DNA of 64,000 bases, from the NCBI GenBank assembly GCA_950022655.1, contig OX465581.1, forward strand, positions 111,831,125-111,895,124. Direction: 5' to 3'. A model generated the notes under the pieces. It made no database searches. It was given only the letters and a program-made list of their open reading frames with translations, and was not told the origin of the DNA. Source of the DNA: Alentia gelatinosa (lineage: Eukaryota; Annelida; Polychaeta; Phyllodocida; Polynoidae). The number at the start of each line of letters is the position of its first letter. The first letter of the stretch is position 1. Below, piece after piece: positions 1-13,831 of this stretch. A program made the translations under genes and the position numbers.

Positions 1-138
1 ATCATTAACAACAAACTAGATCTCCAGAAGTCGGAAAAATGTGAGAATACGGCCATTGTTTACATTTTCGGAGAACGCACGCTGGCAACCGGAAACTCAC
101 GGAGCGCAGGAATTCTGGGATACCGTACAAGGGTCTAT

Positions 139-296
139 AACCCTAACCCTAACCATAACCCTAACCCTTACGCTACCCTTAACCTAACCATAACCCTAAC
201 CCTAACCATAACCCTAAACCTTACCCTAACCCTAACCCTAACTTTAACTCTAACCCTCACCCTAAACCTAAACCTAACCCTTACCCTAACCCTAAC
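139..296. repeat. Degenerate CCCTAA (telomere-type) repeat tract
   Basis: About 158 bp made almost wholly of CCCTAA and near variants (CCATAA, CCTTAC, CTTTAA). This is the C-rich strand of the animal telomere repeat TTAGGG. The units are too degenerate for an active telomere end and unique DNA lies on both sides, so an interstitial relic or a satellite seed is more likely. Confidence 0.8.
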
Positions 297-357
297 AGAG
301 TCACTGTCCCTAGGAAATGGTCCTTCTATTTTTTCATTTTTTAAAACTGGCTCTAAA

Positions 358-490
358 TTACGGGTTGAGTTCTCCAAAAAACGGTTCGAGTTCTCTTTCA
401 TATTTACGGGTCGAGTTCGCGGGTCGAGTTCTCCAAAACGGGTCGAGTTCTCCTGTCAATTACGGGTCAAGTTTGTTTCGGGCCGAGTTC
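358..490. repeat. Diverged short tandem repeats
   Basis: Irregular repeats of a unit resembling ACGGGTCGAGTTCTCC, about five or six copies with gaps. No coding or RNA signal was recognised; the open frame across it is a by-product of the repetition. Confidence 0.5.
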
Positions 491-550
491 TACAGTAACC
501 GTGATAAATACCTCACGCACGATGAATACACCATGCGCTTTTTCTCAATC

Positions 551-722
551 TCTTACAGATTAGTAGGGAAAAAGCGGTAGATCATTATATAAGCGGTATT
601 CATAAGTGTTGTAGGGAATTAGGAAAAAGCGGTAGATGATTATATAAGCCGTATTCATTAGTGTTGTAGGGAATTAGGAAAAAGCGGTAGATTATTATAT
701 AAGCCGTATTCGTGAGTGTTGT
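551..722. repeat. 55-bp tandem repeat, three copies
   Basis: Three adjacent copies of a unit containing GGAAAAAGCGGTAGAT and ATTATATAAGCCGTATTC. The landmark GTGTTGT recurs at 606, 661 and 716, giving an exact 55-bp period. Copies differ at a few positions. Confidence 0.8.
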
Positions 723-779
723 TGTTGTTTCGGGGTGGGGGTGGGTGGGTGGTTGAATACCGTAGTGCTATATGAAGTC

Positions 780-1110
780 AGTGTTTATATTTGCGCTCTG
801 AACGGACCTCGACCCAGACGCTTAATCTCTGGTGCAGGGGCTTAGGCAGATCACACAGGTGGACGGCGGGGTACCGCGGCAGGCCTGCACAGATTGTGCA
901 CGTGGTTCGAGCCATGTGACCGCCCCCGGCCCCTCCACCACCCCACCGAGTCCCCGCGACCCAGTTCCTAGTTTTGGAGAGTTGTTTGGCTGTGCGACTG
1001 TCAGTGTATGTAGTACACCCAGAGTGACGGGACATATAGACGGCAAGGGACCGGGAAGATGTGAGGGGATCCAAATAGGACACGAAGTAGACTGCCACAT
1101 GTAGACCATG
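780..1110. other. GC-rich island without recognised gene
   Basis: Markedly GC-rich compared with flanking AT-rich DNA. Open frames exist on both strands, but they overlap each other, are low-complexity (Pro/Arg/Gly) and match no family I recognise. It could be a CpG-type promoter island or an old repeat. No splice-consistent exon was found. Confidence 0.3.
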
Positions 1111-1507
1111 GTCTCAAGGAATTCATGGATAACTGAAAGGTAAAGGTATGCCTATCTAATAAGAATATATATATATACTTGATGGACCGGGAGCAGATTT
1201 GGATTCAGGATCTCTGTGCTCTTGGCACTACACGTTTGTGTGTTCATACATAGATATATGGTATTGATATGATATGATATGTGTATCGTTTATCTATGTG
1301 TGTGTATATATAGAGCGTGTGCAGTGTTTCTGTATCGATATATATATACAAAGGATGTATATATTTGGAAACGTTCCTGAACCACTGGGTTTCACGGTGA
1401 TTCCTCTTCGGGGACACATGCATCACTTCATGGTTCGGTGATTCGGTCGTTCACCTCTATAAATAATCCTCCTATACTATAGCCACTACCTCAGACTCAT
1501 AGTACTA

Positions 1508-2022
1508 TCGTAAAACTGGATGAGTTAATCTTGGCCACCGTATACCACGACTGGAGTTTGGCATAGTGAGCCAAAACTCCAGGAGTGGCATGCAGTGGCC
1601 AAGATTAAAACGAATGCTGTATGCCTCTAGTGGCATATAAAACCCCGTATGTCAGTGAGCGTGGCATACGGAAACTCAATGTCAAGCCTATGGGATTTTA
1701 TATTAGGAGTAGGATAATATCGTAAAACTGGATGAGGTTTAATCTTGTCCACCGTATTCCATGAGTGGAGTTTGGCAAAGTGACTTCATGAGTCGAAGCC
1801 GAGTGAAGTCTGAAGCCAAAACTTCAGAGTGGAATGCGGTGGCCAAGATTAAAACGAATCAGGTTTTGATTTTATCCTACCCTATCTCCTCGATTTTGGA
1901 ATATTACGTGATAACAATGCTGTATTCCACTAGTGGCATATAAAACTCTGTATGCCAGTCAGCGTGGCATACGAAAACCCGATGTCAAGCCTATGGGATT
2001 TTATATTAGGGGTAGGATAATA
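1508..2022. repeat. MITE family A, two tandem copies
   Basis: Two adjacent ~210-300 bp copies begin with CGTAAAACTGGATGAG and end near GGATTTTATATTAGG and GTAGGATAAT (about 1508-1720 and 1719-2022). Each holds inverted segments TTGGCCACCG and GGTGGCCAAGATTAAAAC, and GGCATA/TATGCC pairs. Further copies lie at 11141-11433, 16802-17013 and 43657-43848. Non-coding palindromic structure indicates a non-autonomous DNA transposon. Confidence 0.7.
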
Positions 2023-2179
2023 CCACAGACGTGGAGTATAGGAGTCTGGGATACTACTGACTCAACTACAGCGGCGGATCGAAAGGGCAACGGGGAGCAC
2101 CCAGCACTACTTCTTTTTACCCCAGGCATAGTTCTATTGAGCGTTGGCCACACACTCAAATATATAGCCTGCCTAAATG

Positions 2180-2300
2180 TCAGAGGTCAGGGTGAAGGTT
2201 GTGGTTTTCTCTAAAGACAGTCATTGGCTGCTGGATCAATCCATACCTTCTATATTTCTTATATAGCAGTGAAGGCATAGGGACAACTCTATTCAGTTGG
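2180..2300. repeat. Dispersed repeat family K, copy 1
   Basis: Contains AGGGTGAAGGTTGTGGTTT and CAGTCATTGGCTGCTGG, recurring at 9773-9905 and inverted at 13258-13376. No coding potential is conserved between copies. Confidence 0.6.
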
Positions 2301-2449
2301 AGTGAGAAAGTAGCAGAATGCCAGTGTCTCAATGTCTTAGAAGCGTGCCCAACTGACAAATCCATAGAGACCGAAATACCTCATGTGCAGGGGGCAAAGT
2401 CCCCAAAAGCAATTGGATATTATAGATTATACAAGCTGTATCCTTGATT

Positions 2450-3870
2450 ATATTTTGGGGAGGAGAGTTACACATTTTAACAAAGGTCTGTCGTCAAAGC
2501 CTCTCCTGGGGCTTCAGGGAAGCGTTTGAATTTTAGGCTTTATGCAAGCTGTAGCCAAGATTTCATTTTAGGGAGCAGGATGGTTATAAATACACCCCAG
2601 GCTTCCAAGAATCATTGCCAGGGGAGCAGTGGCATAGCTTCACTATAGGTCGTGCAACCATATTGGGGACTGAAAACTAGTTATTTAGGACTTGATATAC
2701 ACCATTTTTCATAACTTAGACTGTACAAAAGATACAGGTTCGCAAAAGGTACCATATTAAAGCAGAGATGATGGGCTTTATTGTCATACATATCTTCAAG
2801 TTATTCTAATGATTTATCTGTTTTAATTTTTTTATGTATTTTCTCTGAAACCATGTTAAAAGTTAGGCAAAATGTTTGACTTCTAGAATATGAGTGAAGA
2901 TTCCATAGAATTCCATATGGAAGCAAAATACGAACCCAGTTTAATCAAGTCGAGATTTTCTTTATGATCATTTTGATACCTTAACTTTTGTTGTACTCAC
3001 AGTAGAAATTAAAATGGACTGTTTTGTTATCAAAATAGAAATGTTGCAAAAAGCCCCTTTTTGTGATATCTGCCATATGTAAAAGCATTGTCATGGTAGG
3101 CAGAAAATGGAGAAGAAAGGCTTGCTTGGAAATGAATCAATATTATTATATTGTAATTTCAGAGAATGTTTTTCTTTTAGTTATCATTTACATCCGAATG
3201 CTTACTTAAACTAATTAGATATGCAGCACAAGTTAATCTATAAGATTTTTTTAGTGAAACACTATTTGAATCCGGACCCCACCATAGTCCCTAACATGCC
3301 TTCCTGACCTATATGAGGTCAAGGTAGACTGGCCTCAGTCCATGTGTCCTACTCAAAGGTCAAAGACCCAAAGGATACAGGAAGCACACTGCCACTACCT
3401 GGGAAAATTACAAGGCGTCCAGAGGCAAAGTGCTCCCTTCAGGGGGTCCAGTGGGCATATCCCCCAAAATACTTTACTTTATATAGATTAAATAGTCTTT
3501 TTAGCTGACATAGTTGATTTGTTGAATGAGACTTCAACAAGATGAATATCTTTTAAAGGGGGATGAGGGACGCACACCTGGGACTGGTGGGGCTTAAGGG
3601 GGTGTTTTATTGGGCTGACAGCACAAGTAAAACAGGGTATCACAAGGAGACTGCACAGTGACCACACAGCGGCCTCTTGTCAGGTGCTTATAAATAGCAC
3701 TCGGTGTAGTGGAGGAGGCAACCCATAGATCAGCAGCATGCAAACATTGGTGTCACATGCAATCGCGGCCTGCTGGGGTGGACAGCAATGATCAATCTGT
3801 TCACCCTCTAGGTCGCCTTGCCTTCACATGGTGCAGGCCGGATATGCTTGCATGCAAGCATAACTAAAGC
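2450..3870. other. AT-rich spacer, nothing recognised
   Basis: About 1.4 kb of AT-rich DNA. I saw no exon with plausible splice sites, no RNA gene and no repeat shared with the rest of the window. Confidence 0.4.
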
Positions 3871-3872
3871 AA

Positions 3873-4124
3873 CCGGGCTGGGGAGTTAACTCTGTGGTTG
3901 AGAGCACTGAACTCATAATCCCTAGGTTGTCAGACTTTGTGGGTTTGAGTCCCACTGCAGCCACTTTTCTCCTTCACCCCAAGCAGTGGTAGATCTAATG
4001 CTGTATTAAAGGCTAATCCTTCTCATACCATGTCTATGTGGTCTGGAAAGTAAAGGAACTCTCACTTCGGTAAATGTGTATGTGTGATATTTCTATCTGA
4101 ATTCAACTCATAGATGTGATCGAA
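3873..4124 (+). repeat. tRNA-Met-derived SINE with pol III promoter head
   Basis: The head (about 3874-3963) has a tRNA-like A-box region (GTGGTTGAGAGC), an anticodon-loop-like CTCATAATC as in tRNA-Met, and a T arm GTGGG-TTTGAGT-CCCAC with perfect 5-bp stem holding a B box. The acceptor end is partly complementary (GGCTG with CAGCC). A body follows from CAGTGGTAGAT to CATAGATGTGATCG. The same body without the head occurs at 10735-10885, which makes this a retroposed SINE rather than a tRNA gene. Confidence 0.7.
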
Positions 4125-5040
4125 CCCAAAGTAAGTCTAATAGAACATATTAGCTATTAAGCTACCCAAACAAACAAACAAAAACATGCAACAGCCCATA
4201 TAACCTAATAGATAAGCTTTTGTTGGATCCCGACAAACGTAGCCCATACGGCCGCCATGTAGCATCAACGTTTGAAGTGCCCTGTGGGTTTGTACACCAT
4301 AGGCATGTATGGCAGTCACCTGACGGCATCTAATTCATGACCTGCCCAATGGAACACCCCCTTTACCCCCTTAAATGTGTACCCCTTTCCCTCCTAAATA
4401 GGTGTCAAAATGGGTAACAATGTGCGTTTCCCTCTTGAAAATAACCCATTGTTGTATATTAACATATCTTCTTCACTAAAAAGATAGAAACAGAATTTCT
4501 AAAAGCGTGTTCACAGAATTTTCTTCCATAATACCTTGTGTGGTTATTGACGTCTACATCATTCTTTCATACATTTGATTTCACCACTATTATATATAGT
4601 ACATGTTGAAACATTATCATAATAAAGGCAGGGCTCGAGACCCTAACTATTATACAATATAGAAATTGAGTATCATTTCTGATACAAATCAGTGAGTAGG
4701 TATAATAGACATCCAGTCTTAAAGCTAAGTAACGATGAACAATGAGGGATGAAATTTGAAAAGCAATAAGCTAAAAGTATCTGTTCCACCTTTGGCTTTT
4801 TATAAGCCAATAAATACCTATTTACACACACTCAGATAAGACATTTCTAGGTCTTTACAATTTCAAAAATTCAAACACAGTGATCTTAATTCAACCATCC
4901 ATTGAGTTATCCAGAATCTATAATCGCATTTGTACACTGGCGCATGAAAGTCTTTCGTGATTCCGCGCTGCCTGTATACTCATGGTATGAGAACAGTTGT
5001 AACATCTCAAATAACATCACCACAGCGGTAGTATAATAGT
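4125..5040. other. AT-rich spacer, nothing recognised
   Basis: No exon, RNA gene or shared repeat seen. One minus-strand open frame of 60 codons (4137-4319) has no recognisable domain. Confidence 0.4.
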
Positions 5041-5460
5041 TATGTTAGGTTAGGTAACTTTTTGTCAAATGTTTGACAGAGCCTCACACTCTCCCGGTAG
5101 CTGCAGTTGGCCAGGGTATGCTACAGTCTCTAGGGGCGAATGATACCTTGAGGCATCATCCAGGCCAGGGAGAATGATGCCTTGTGTTGGCATCATTTCT
5201 CAAAAATATACAAATTCGTTTTAACAAGGAAATAATGGAGCAATGTCAATACAATTTTCACAGATTGTAGGTCGAACACCACAAGTTAACTAGTATTTCT
5301 ATTAAGAAAAAATTAAATATTTAAGATTATGTTTCGTACCACATGATTAAAGACTCAAATTATGAATATGTGCCCGTCCCCTAGCGGTATAGAGCACCAC
5401 CAGTATCCGTCCTTAAGGGGATAGCCCGGCCGCAGGCAACCGTCCTTAAAGGGTTAAAGA
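5040..5460. repeat. Dispersed repeat family L, copy 1
   Basis: Shares GATGCCT/GGCATCAT palindromic blocks and the motif CCGTCCTTAA with GGGTTAA with an inverted copy at 17640-18280. Internal AT-rich segments are also alike. Probably an old transposon; ends not defined. Confidence 0.5.
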
Positions 5461-6080
5461 TTTCCGTTCCCGTAGTCGTCCTAGATCCTTCCTCTTTTGC
5501 CCCTGGTGGGTCTCCGGTTCCTACTCACTACGGGAACTACTTTCCTGTCGCCCCAGAATACAGGGAAGAGGAACTATGTGATTAGTCAGTAACACGCGAA
5601 CCCCTGTATTCCTAGGGCAACTGGAAACAGTGCCCTAGGCTCGTAGGAACATCAATTCCCCTTCAGTACTCAGGTAAGTACCTCGGGTAATTAACTATGC
5701 CCTCTACCGGGGCGCTGGGACTGCCGGGGACAAGGTGTTAACACAGCACAAACAGTTTGGGCGATCAAGCCCCTGTTGCAACCAATGCAATTAATCTGCT
5801 AATCCCTTATGTATCGATGGGCAGTAAGCCCAACTTCGGAATTGAAAGATTCTGTAAGCACTGAAATATAATATTAGAGCTAATATATTAATTGTCAGCT
5901 GAAATATGCACCTACAGATTGTAACTGCACAGATGGAAGACAGACCATGAGCCTAGGATGTTTCCAGTATAATAAAGTAATGGAAAAACCCTCCGTTCCG
6001 AGCAAATTGTTAGCTTACGCGGGGTGGATCCCCTTCATGGGTGAAATCAAACGTCTAATAGAGAGAGGTGAAGCCAATAT

Positions 6081-6081
<1 letters not shown>

Positions 6082-6168
<87 letters not shown>

Positions 6169-6171
6169 CAG
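6082..6171. repeat. (TA)n microsatellite
   Basis: About 90 bp of almost pure TA, upstream of the first coding exon of the pseudokinase gene. The Tyr-Ile open frames here are translation artefacts. Confidence 0.95.
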
Positions 6172-6555
6172 TTTTATATACAGTAGCCTCCCTCAAAACC
6201 ACCGTAGGGACTTCATAGACTTCAAAACGGTCGCATTAACAAGGTGGTGGCTTCACCGAGGGTGCCCCATATAAAGCTGTTTTTTTAATATAATATTTCT
6301 AATAAAAATATCAGTACAAACACGAACTATCCAATGACGTATAATACTCAATAACATTATATCATACCCTCAAACCCGACATATTCATTGTCTGTTTACC
6401 AAATGCTACATTGAAATGAGAGACAGTTCTATCCCAACTGTCGTGCATGCCACATTATAAAGATATCTTATTTTCCTGCCTGCTTTAAAAGCTAGTTTGC
6501 CTTTTTAAACATCCTAGTTGAGGTTCTGTGGAAGTTGAACGACCTTGACGACACC

Positions 6556-6621
6556 ATGGCGCCGGCCCACACAGTGAACGTCCAGGATATTGTGTCAGAC
6601 TATTTAGCGGAAAATGTGTGG
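6556..6621 (+). CDS. Pseudokinase gene exon 1 (start codon)
   Basis: Starts at ATG 6556 in a good Kozak context (ACACCATGG) and encodes 22 residues ending in AENVW. The donor GTGAGT follows at 6622, phase 0. The frame stays open upstream to a TTG but has no earlier ATG. There is no hydrophobic signal peptide, so the next exon's helix probably acts as signal-anchor. Confidence 0.75.
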
Positions 6622-9600
6622 GTGAGTATCAATTTAACGTTTTGCCTAATAACTTCAATAACAGAGGCACCACATAATAGGCCTTTTTCCGTAGGTTGGT
6701 GTCGCACCTTATCTGCTTGGTTACGCCAAACATTCACCTGGCAACGTATACTTTAGCATTGGATTGCTGAATTTATGAGCGTAATACGTTCATAATACCC
6801 ACCTACATTATTTCCAGAGAAATAATAACGGTTGCATAGTATTCTATGGTATTCCAGCTCAAATCTGGTATGCCACACATGCATATTGCCTCAATATTAC
6901 TTTAGATATAGCATAGATAACATAGGATCACCAAAATTGAATAGCCATTAATACATTGGCAGAATTATCAACTATAAAGTTTAGACAGCTCAGACTCGTT
7001 GATACAATACCCGAGTTTGCTCCAACAATTTAATCTGTCAAAAAACAACACTCCTGTAATCACACCCACCGTTCACACTTTAGGTGTGATTACTGTGTGG
7101 CTCTATGGGCATGTGGCTGGAGCCGGCCGCGTTTGTCCGAGCGGCCGCGTTACTACACAGTGGGCCGTTAGGCGGCGCTGAACGGCAACACCTGTATTAG
7201 AAGGAAGCTCACGAAATTAAACTAACTTGGTGCTTGCTTCACCTCATTTAACTGCGGAGTAAATAATGAAGCGAAGCTGATTTAATTGCTCCGCAGTCAA
7301 ACTTGGTGGAGTACGGACCAAGTTAGATGGGTTTTTGATTTAATCTCACCCCGTATACTTGATCGGGAACATTATTAATCGATAGAATGATTCACCCGAT
7401 TAGCCATTGAGTATTGCGTACACTACTTTCACAGCCGTGGAGTATGAGTTCCTAACGTTCAGCCTATGGAGAGAAAATACCAGGGTGCATTTATCTTTGT
7501 CTGGTATAAACGCCTATAGGCTTAACATTGGGAATTCGTTCTCAACAGGCTTGCGAATATTTTAACTCATACTCAATGGTGACAAACAGACGAATATTTC
7601 CAGGCTGATATAAAATCAGAAACGTATTCATGTTTGGTCTGAGTCCTCGTTTACTATCTCGTTTGGAGCGCTTCGGCTATCGCCTCGTTCATATCACTGC
7701 GCACTCCAAACTCGCTCTCGAATGGGGAACACTCATCAATTTTTCTCCTAGTATTTGTATGTATGTGGGCGGGCAATCAATGGCTAACCCACGCAGCCAT
7801 TTTCATATTAACCTGGACACCTGGCTGTATGATGCAATATAATGCACTTTAGGACCTTTGGTCATAAAATCGCTAGAATATTGTTCCTACAGCAATCCCA
7901 GAAGACAAATAAAATACGAGCAGGAGAAATAGATTCCCTTATTAGTTATACTATGGGACTTTTACTTCTACCACTTGATTTATATAGGAAATGAACTGCA
8001 AAATATGGTTTTCTTCAATTCTTTCAAAAACAAGGACGGTGACCTATGAACTTTAATATTTCAATATGTAGTACTACTGTATATCTACTATTTGAGGAAA
8101 ATTACATGGGTTTTATCAAATGAAAAACAACGTTTTACAATCTCTGTACATTCTATTATAAAATTATCATGATATTTATCTTTAAAAAAAACCCCAAAAA
8201 ACTAGCACAGTGACCCGGTTTTTAAGTTAGAAATGTGTTCTAGAACATCATATATAATTTCCAGGAAATTGACATGGGTTTTAATTGACCGATATGCCTT
8301 CAAAACAAGGATGTACTTTCTGAACGTAGGTGCCGATTCTTGCCATCACCTCGGCAGTCATCGTCGTCATTCTCATCGTGTACTGTGTATGGCGTTGTCG
8401 GTAAGTACTAATCACCAATATCCTGTTTTGTCAAAAGCACCTTAATAACGTGTTCCGTTTACAAGGAGGTGCATCCTACATTATGTATGCTTGTATAATA
8501 CCTTTTTCTGATTGACGCGGCAGCCGAATATATCCTCGGAATGGTAGGGTGTGTTTTCCAAATAAAAGGATGGGACCCGAATTTACAAGACATAAATACT
8601 GATTATATAGGTGTAATTCCTTACTGCAGGTATTTTCCCTAGCTAGTTCAAACTAAGAGATACGTAAAGTAGAAGCGATGGTGCGAAGCAACCTGACCTT
8701 AGAGGTAGGTGAGCCATACCATCATTGCGCTCTTTAGTCACCAAATTACCCATACGAGTCGTGTCTATATATGGCTATGTAGGGGTTAACCACCAGTCTT
8801 CAAGGTCGTGTACCACTACACTGGCCGCCAGAGCTACGCTACCTAAGCTCTGGTCGTGTTAAATTCGTGGCCACCTTGAACCATTAGCTGTAAGCGTCTG
8901 TAGACTGGTTTCCTGTTCAAATGAAATATGGGACAGGTAACGCCTATTTCTAGGTAATACCAGTGAACGACCTTGAACTTTCAGTCACGCCAGCTCTCTT
9001 GGTTCCTTGCTTGGCTACAGCCAAGGTAGCACTCCCCATTTAGATCTTCGCAGATGTAGAGTACATGATCTCTGCTAGGAGAGGGCCAAGGTGGCGCAAT
9101 CCCACAATGCACCAGAAAAATGGAGGCGTTAGCCATAATGCACCAAAAAATGGCGGGCGTTACCTGGCTTTGTATGTGAGTGAACGCATAGGCCAGGTTT
9201 CCAGGCTTGAATGAAAATGAATAAAAAGTTAAGGTTTCATAATCAATTCGTTAGGCCAATAATGTTTCCTAGTCTGTAGATCTACTTCCAGAACTTAAAT
9301 GAAACAAAACTACTTGGTTTGAGTCGCACAAATCAGATACCGTATGTGAGTTAACCAGACCAAGCCCTAGATGCCAGATTGGTTACCAATCCTGTGTTCC
9401 ACCGGACTTACTGAATGGTGTCGTACGGGCACCTTAAAGGGTGCCTCACGGGCGTCGCAAGGACACAGTGTTAACGACCGTGAGGCAGAAAACCTGCTCA
9501 CCAGTGGGGTCCGTGTGGCCAAGGCCTGCTAAACCTGATTTTGCCAGAGATGGAAGTTTTCCTCTTTTCCAAGGAAATCCTTGTTTTCATTTCCAGTTTA

Positions 9601-10017
9601 TAAAATTATGTGTCTTGTATCTCTGTTTTGCCTGTTACCCGCCGGTGGTGCACATACAGCGGCAGCTGTGGAATGGGTCTGTTGGTTTGTAAGACGGTGG
9701 TTGTGGCCCATTAGATTTTAGGTCAACTATCGACTGTAGAACCGTCCCAAGGCGCTATAAATAGCATGTAAGGAGGTCAGGGTGAAGGTCGTGGTTTGCT
9801 CCGAATGCAGTCATTGGCTACTGGGACTACTCTATTCCTTATATGGTAGTTAATACAGAGGGATAACTCCATGCAGGTATAAGCTTGTTTGGCAAATGCC
9901 TGAATTTGGAAATCTGGCCCATCTGGTGGAAAACTCCCTAAAAAGGTGTGTTCCTCCGGGATTACTAATTGGCGACACACGAGCGCCACAAGGACACCAC
10001 AATAACAATTATCAGGC

Positions 10018-10053
<36 letters not shown>

Positions 10054-13000
10054 ATAAACTGTGTGGCGGAACAGGCCACATTCTCACCGGCGGTGGCTTA
10101 ACGGCCAGAGCCTGCCGAAAAACTGATTAAACCGTTTTTGCCTATCATCAGCTGCAGGCGGCCGCCATACAGGCGCCATACGGCCATGGAACAGGGAGGT
10201 GTTTCATAGACAAGGTGTTGCATAAACCTGTCTGGTTGAAAGGATTGCTGATTTTTTCACTTTCTTTTACCATCGTTATTTATACTGCCTGATCGTCAGC
10301 TGTTGCTGGTTTTAAATGATCAGACAGTGCTTACACAAGTTGACATCGAATTATGTTTGTGAAAAACACGGCGTATCTGTTGTGAGTCTGTCTTTTTTTC
10401 CAACCACGGATTCTCACACAGAGTCTATTGGAACGAAAAAATTACGAACAAGCTGACATGGAATATCAGATTTAAAAACAATATAGTCATGTGAAAAGAG
10501 ACCAAGATCTATTTGGATATAACTTTGTCATACATGTGCACGTATGATAATTCGACTGTGCAGCGGAAACGGTCACTATTAAAGATCGTAACTACTACAA
10601 ACCCCTCCCTGCTGTTTTAGGAAAGCTCGTGAAGAGCATAACAGAATACGTCTCTTAATTCAATTGAGTCAATCTTTAAGAACAAAATGTAATGCATTTG
10701 GTTGCCCTTGTAGTGCTTCCACGGCAGCGACTATTCTCCTTCATTCCTAGCAGTGGTAGATTTACTGCTATATCAAAGGCCAAACGTTCTCATACCATGT
10801 CTATGTGGTGTGAGAACTAGAAGAACTCTCACTTCAGTAAATGTGTAGGGTTGAGATTTCTACCTTAATTCATCTCATAGATTCGATCACCGCCCTTGTG
10901 GTGTAAAAGAACCTTGAGAAAGTCTGGTAGGAACCTGTAATGGTTACTGGACGTTAAATCAAAGCAAACAACCAACTGACAAACCTTGTAGTGCCGCTTA
11001 CTGATTTATATCTCTTTCAGGCACAACATGCGCTATGATTACAGTATCCTCAAGGCTGACCTGGCCTTGCCAGAAAAACTGGAGATGGAGAGGAAACTCC
11101 AATACGACACAATGCGAGGTACGTCTGTTTGTCATCCTCTATATCCTACCCCGAATATAAAATCCCATAGGCTTAACATTGAGTTTCTGTATGCCACGCT
11201 GCCTGGCATACAGAGTTTTATATGCCACTAGTAGCATACAGAATTTCGATCACGTAATAATCCAAAATCGAGGAGACGGGGGAGGATAAAATCAAAACCT
11301 GATTCGTTTTAATCATGGCCACCGCATTCCACTCCTGGAGTTTGGGCTCCGGACTTCACTCGGCTTCGCCTCATGAAGTAGGAGTTTGGCATACGGTGGC
11401 CAAGACTAAAACTCATCCAGTATTACGATAATATCTCCATTGGTCTCAGTACAATGCATATATACCAAGCATTAGGGGCCGTCTATAAAAGTACGTACAT
11501 GTACTCTCGGGTTCGTGGGGATGTCGTGTGTGTGTGTGTGGTGGGAGGGGGGTGAAAGATTTTGAAATTTTGCGTATGCTTCTTTTTTTGTTCTTTTGCG
11601 TTCAAGATTGGGAGTGGGGGGGAGGGGGTGAGGGACCAAAATTGAAAAAAATCTGCGTACATACTCTATGGACGGCCCCATAGGCTATATTCAACCATTT
11701 ATCATACATGTTGATTATATATAATTAGAAAACTTCAGGTTGATTTAACAAAAATAGCAATAATTGTAACTCGGATAACATAATAGACAGGAATGGTACT
11801 TGTACACAATTCACATTTTTTCAAATGTCCTTGTATTTTATCTGAAATGTTTTATAGTATTATCCCCTTTTCGTCCGCCGTGATCAACAATGTTGGTGTT
11901 GTATGAATATATCTCATGAACTGCTTAAATAAGACAAACATTTGGGGTTTGCAAACCTCTTCTATGGACATTTTGTCTAATGATTGGTGAATAACAGGAA
12001 AACACCGAGGCATTGTCGAGCCTAGGACCCTGACTCTCACGGTCCGTAAGGTTTATGTACAACGATGCTGTAGGGCACATAACCATTGTGTTATGGAGGC
12101 GGCCATCTTGCACCCGATACTAAACAAAACACCAGGTGGCAGGTCCAGTTATAAATCAATGAATTTGATCAAAAATATTTGTTGGGCTTTGCCATAAAAG
12201 GGTTTTACCCTGTCTAATGATTATCTATAGATTACAACAGCAGAAAATAGTGGTTGTCCCCTGACTGCATAACTCCTGACAGATGATGGTGGAATTAGCA
12301 TTCACTCTGTGCCTATAGGTGAAGCTGCCATAGAGGTGTATGATGAGTTTTATGTCTGGATTTTCTTTTATAGAAACTGCGCTCCTGCATTGCCAGTTCT
12401 ACCTGCGATCGTCTGGTCTGTACACACCGGTGGAACACTTACCTGAGATAGGTGAGAATGAAATATTAGAATTCATTTGATGTATTGCAATAGATGATCT
12501 CGAAATAGAAGAAGAATGGAATATGTTATTTTTGCCCTTGACATTAAGTTCAGACCAGGCCACTCAACTTTTAATGAAATGAATTCATCTTTAAATATAA
12601 AAAAAAAGTTTACAAATGATATACGTCCTATTTGCTAATATCCCCTATAGGGTAATTCAGGTAGTTATCCTTTTGTGTAGGGCAACATAAGTGTTGAATG
12701 AAGCAGATATTCTGTTACTGTTGTGTGTTTTAGACACTATATCGTAAGTTTTTAGATACTATATGGGACAATAACCCTGGATAAACATCTGTTCTCAAAA
12801 CATTTGAGGCACGTTATTGCATTCTTGGCTGGGTATTGTTTAACTCTTTCAGTCCTGAAGATGCATTTTTGATGCGTTACTTCAAATAAGAAATAAGTGA
12901 AAATATATGTAAGAAATAGTTGTTTTATCATCATGATTTGTCGACTATTATATAGAAAACTTCATCGTTCAAATCACTGTGGGTTAGAATATTGTAACCA

Positions 13001-13744
13001 AGGAATTCCTGGGTTCTATGGTTATTCTTGTGGAATGTGTGGCATCAGTGCATAAAGGTGTTAAGGACTCTAGGGGGTCGCCTCATGTTTGTAATAACCT
13101 ACGCTAATTGATACTAAATAATATGTAAAGGCTCCATGAACCCCACAGGAAAATCAATGAAGATATGGACTTGTAATAACACTACCGAACTGAAGGAAAT
13201 GGGAGTTCTCCCACACAACTTAAACGGATCTTGTAAACTTTCACAGCATGGATTTGTCCCTCTCCCTTCACTGCCATATAAGGAATATAGCAGGTGTGCT
13301 TTGAACCAGCAGCCAATGACTGCATTCTCATCAAACCATGGCCTTCAACCTCCTTATATAGTATCAATAGCACCTCTGAACAGTTCTACCGTCTATACTT
13401 GACCTGAATCTGGTGGGCCAAAAAAATTAAAAGCTGCTGTAATAGATTAAAAAAAAAAAATATATATATAAAAAAAAGATTTGGACATCCATCAGGTGTA
13501 CATATATATCTAGCCATATGACCATTGCTCTCAGGGAGTCGTGTGGGCAAACAATGGTTCATCGTGCGGGACACGCGGAGCAAGGTGGATAAGCTGCTCA
13601 GCATGCTCCCCAGGGGTGCGAGGATGATGCTACCATTCACAACAACAACGAGCTTGACGGTCAAAGATCTGCTCCTTCATATCCAGGTATGCTCATGTGG
13701 CTTTATGTCTTACCGCAAATCTCTTGTTTAAACGGTTTTGAACC

Positions 13745-13831
<87 letters not shown>

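Noticed and set aside
168..401. 77-codon minus frame rich in Val/Arg
   Set aside because: It is the translation of the TTAGGG-type repeat tract.
3874..3963. Functional tRNA-Met gene
   Set aside because: The acceptor stem pairs only partly, the region between anticodon and T arm is too long, and a SINE body follows that recurs elsewhere.
5947..6274. Tyr-Ile repeat proteins (also 13.7, 15.7 and 19.1 kb)
   Set aside because: They are (TA)n microsatellites read in frame; no conserved protein.
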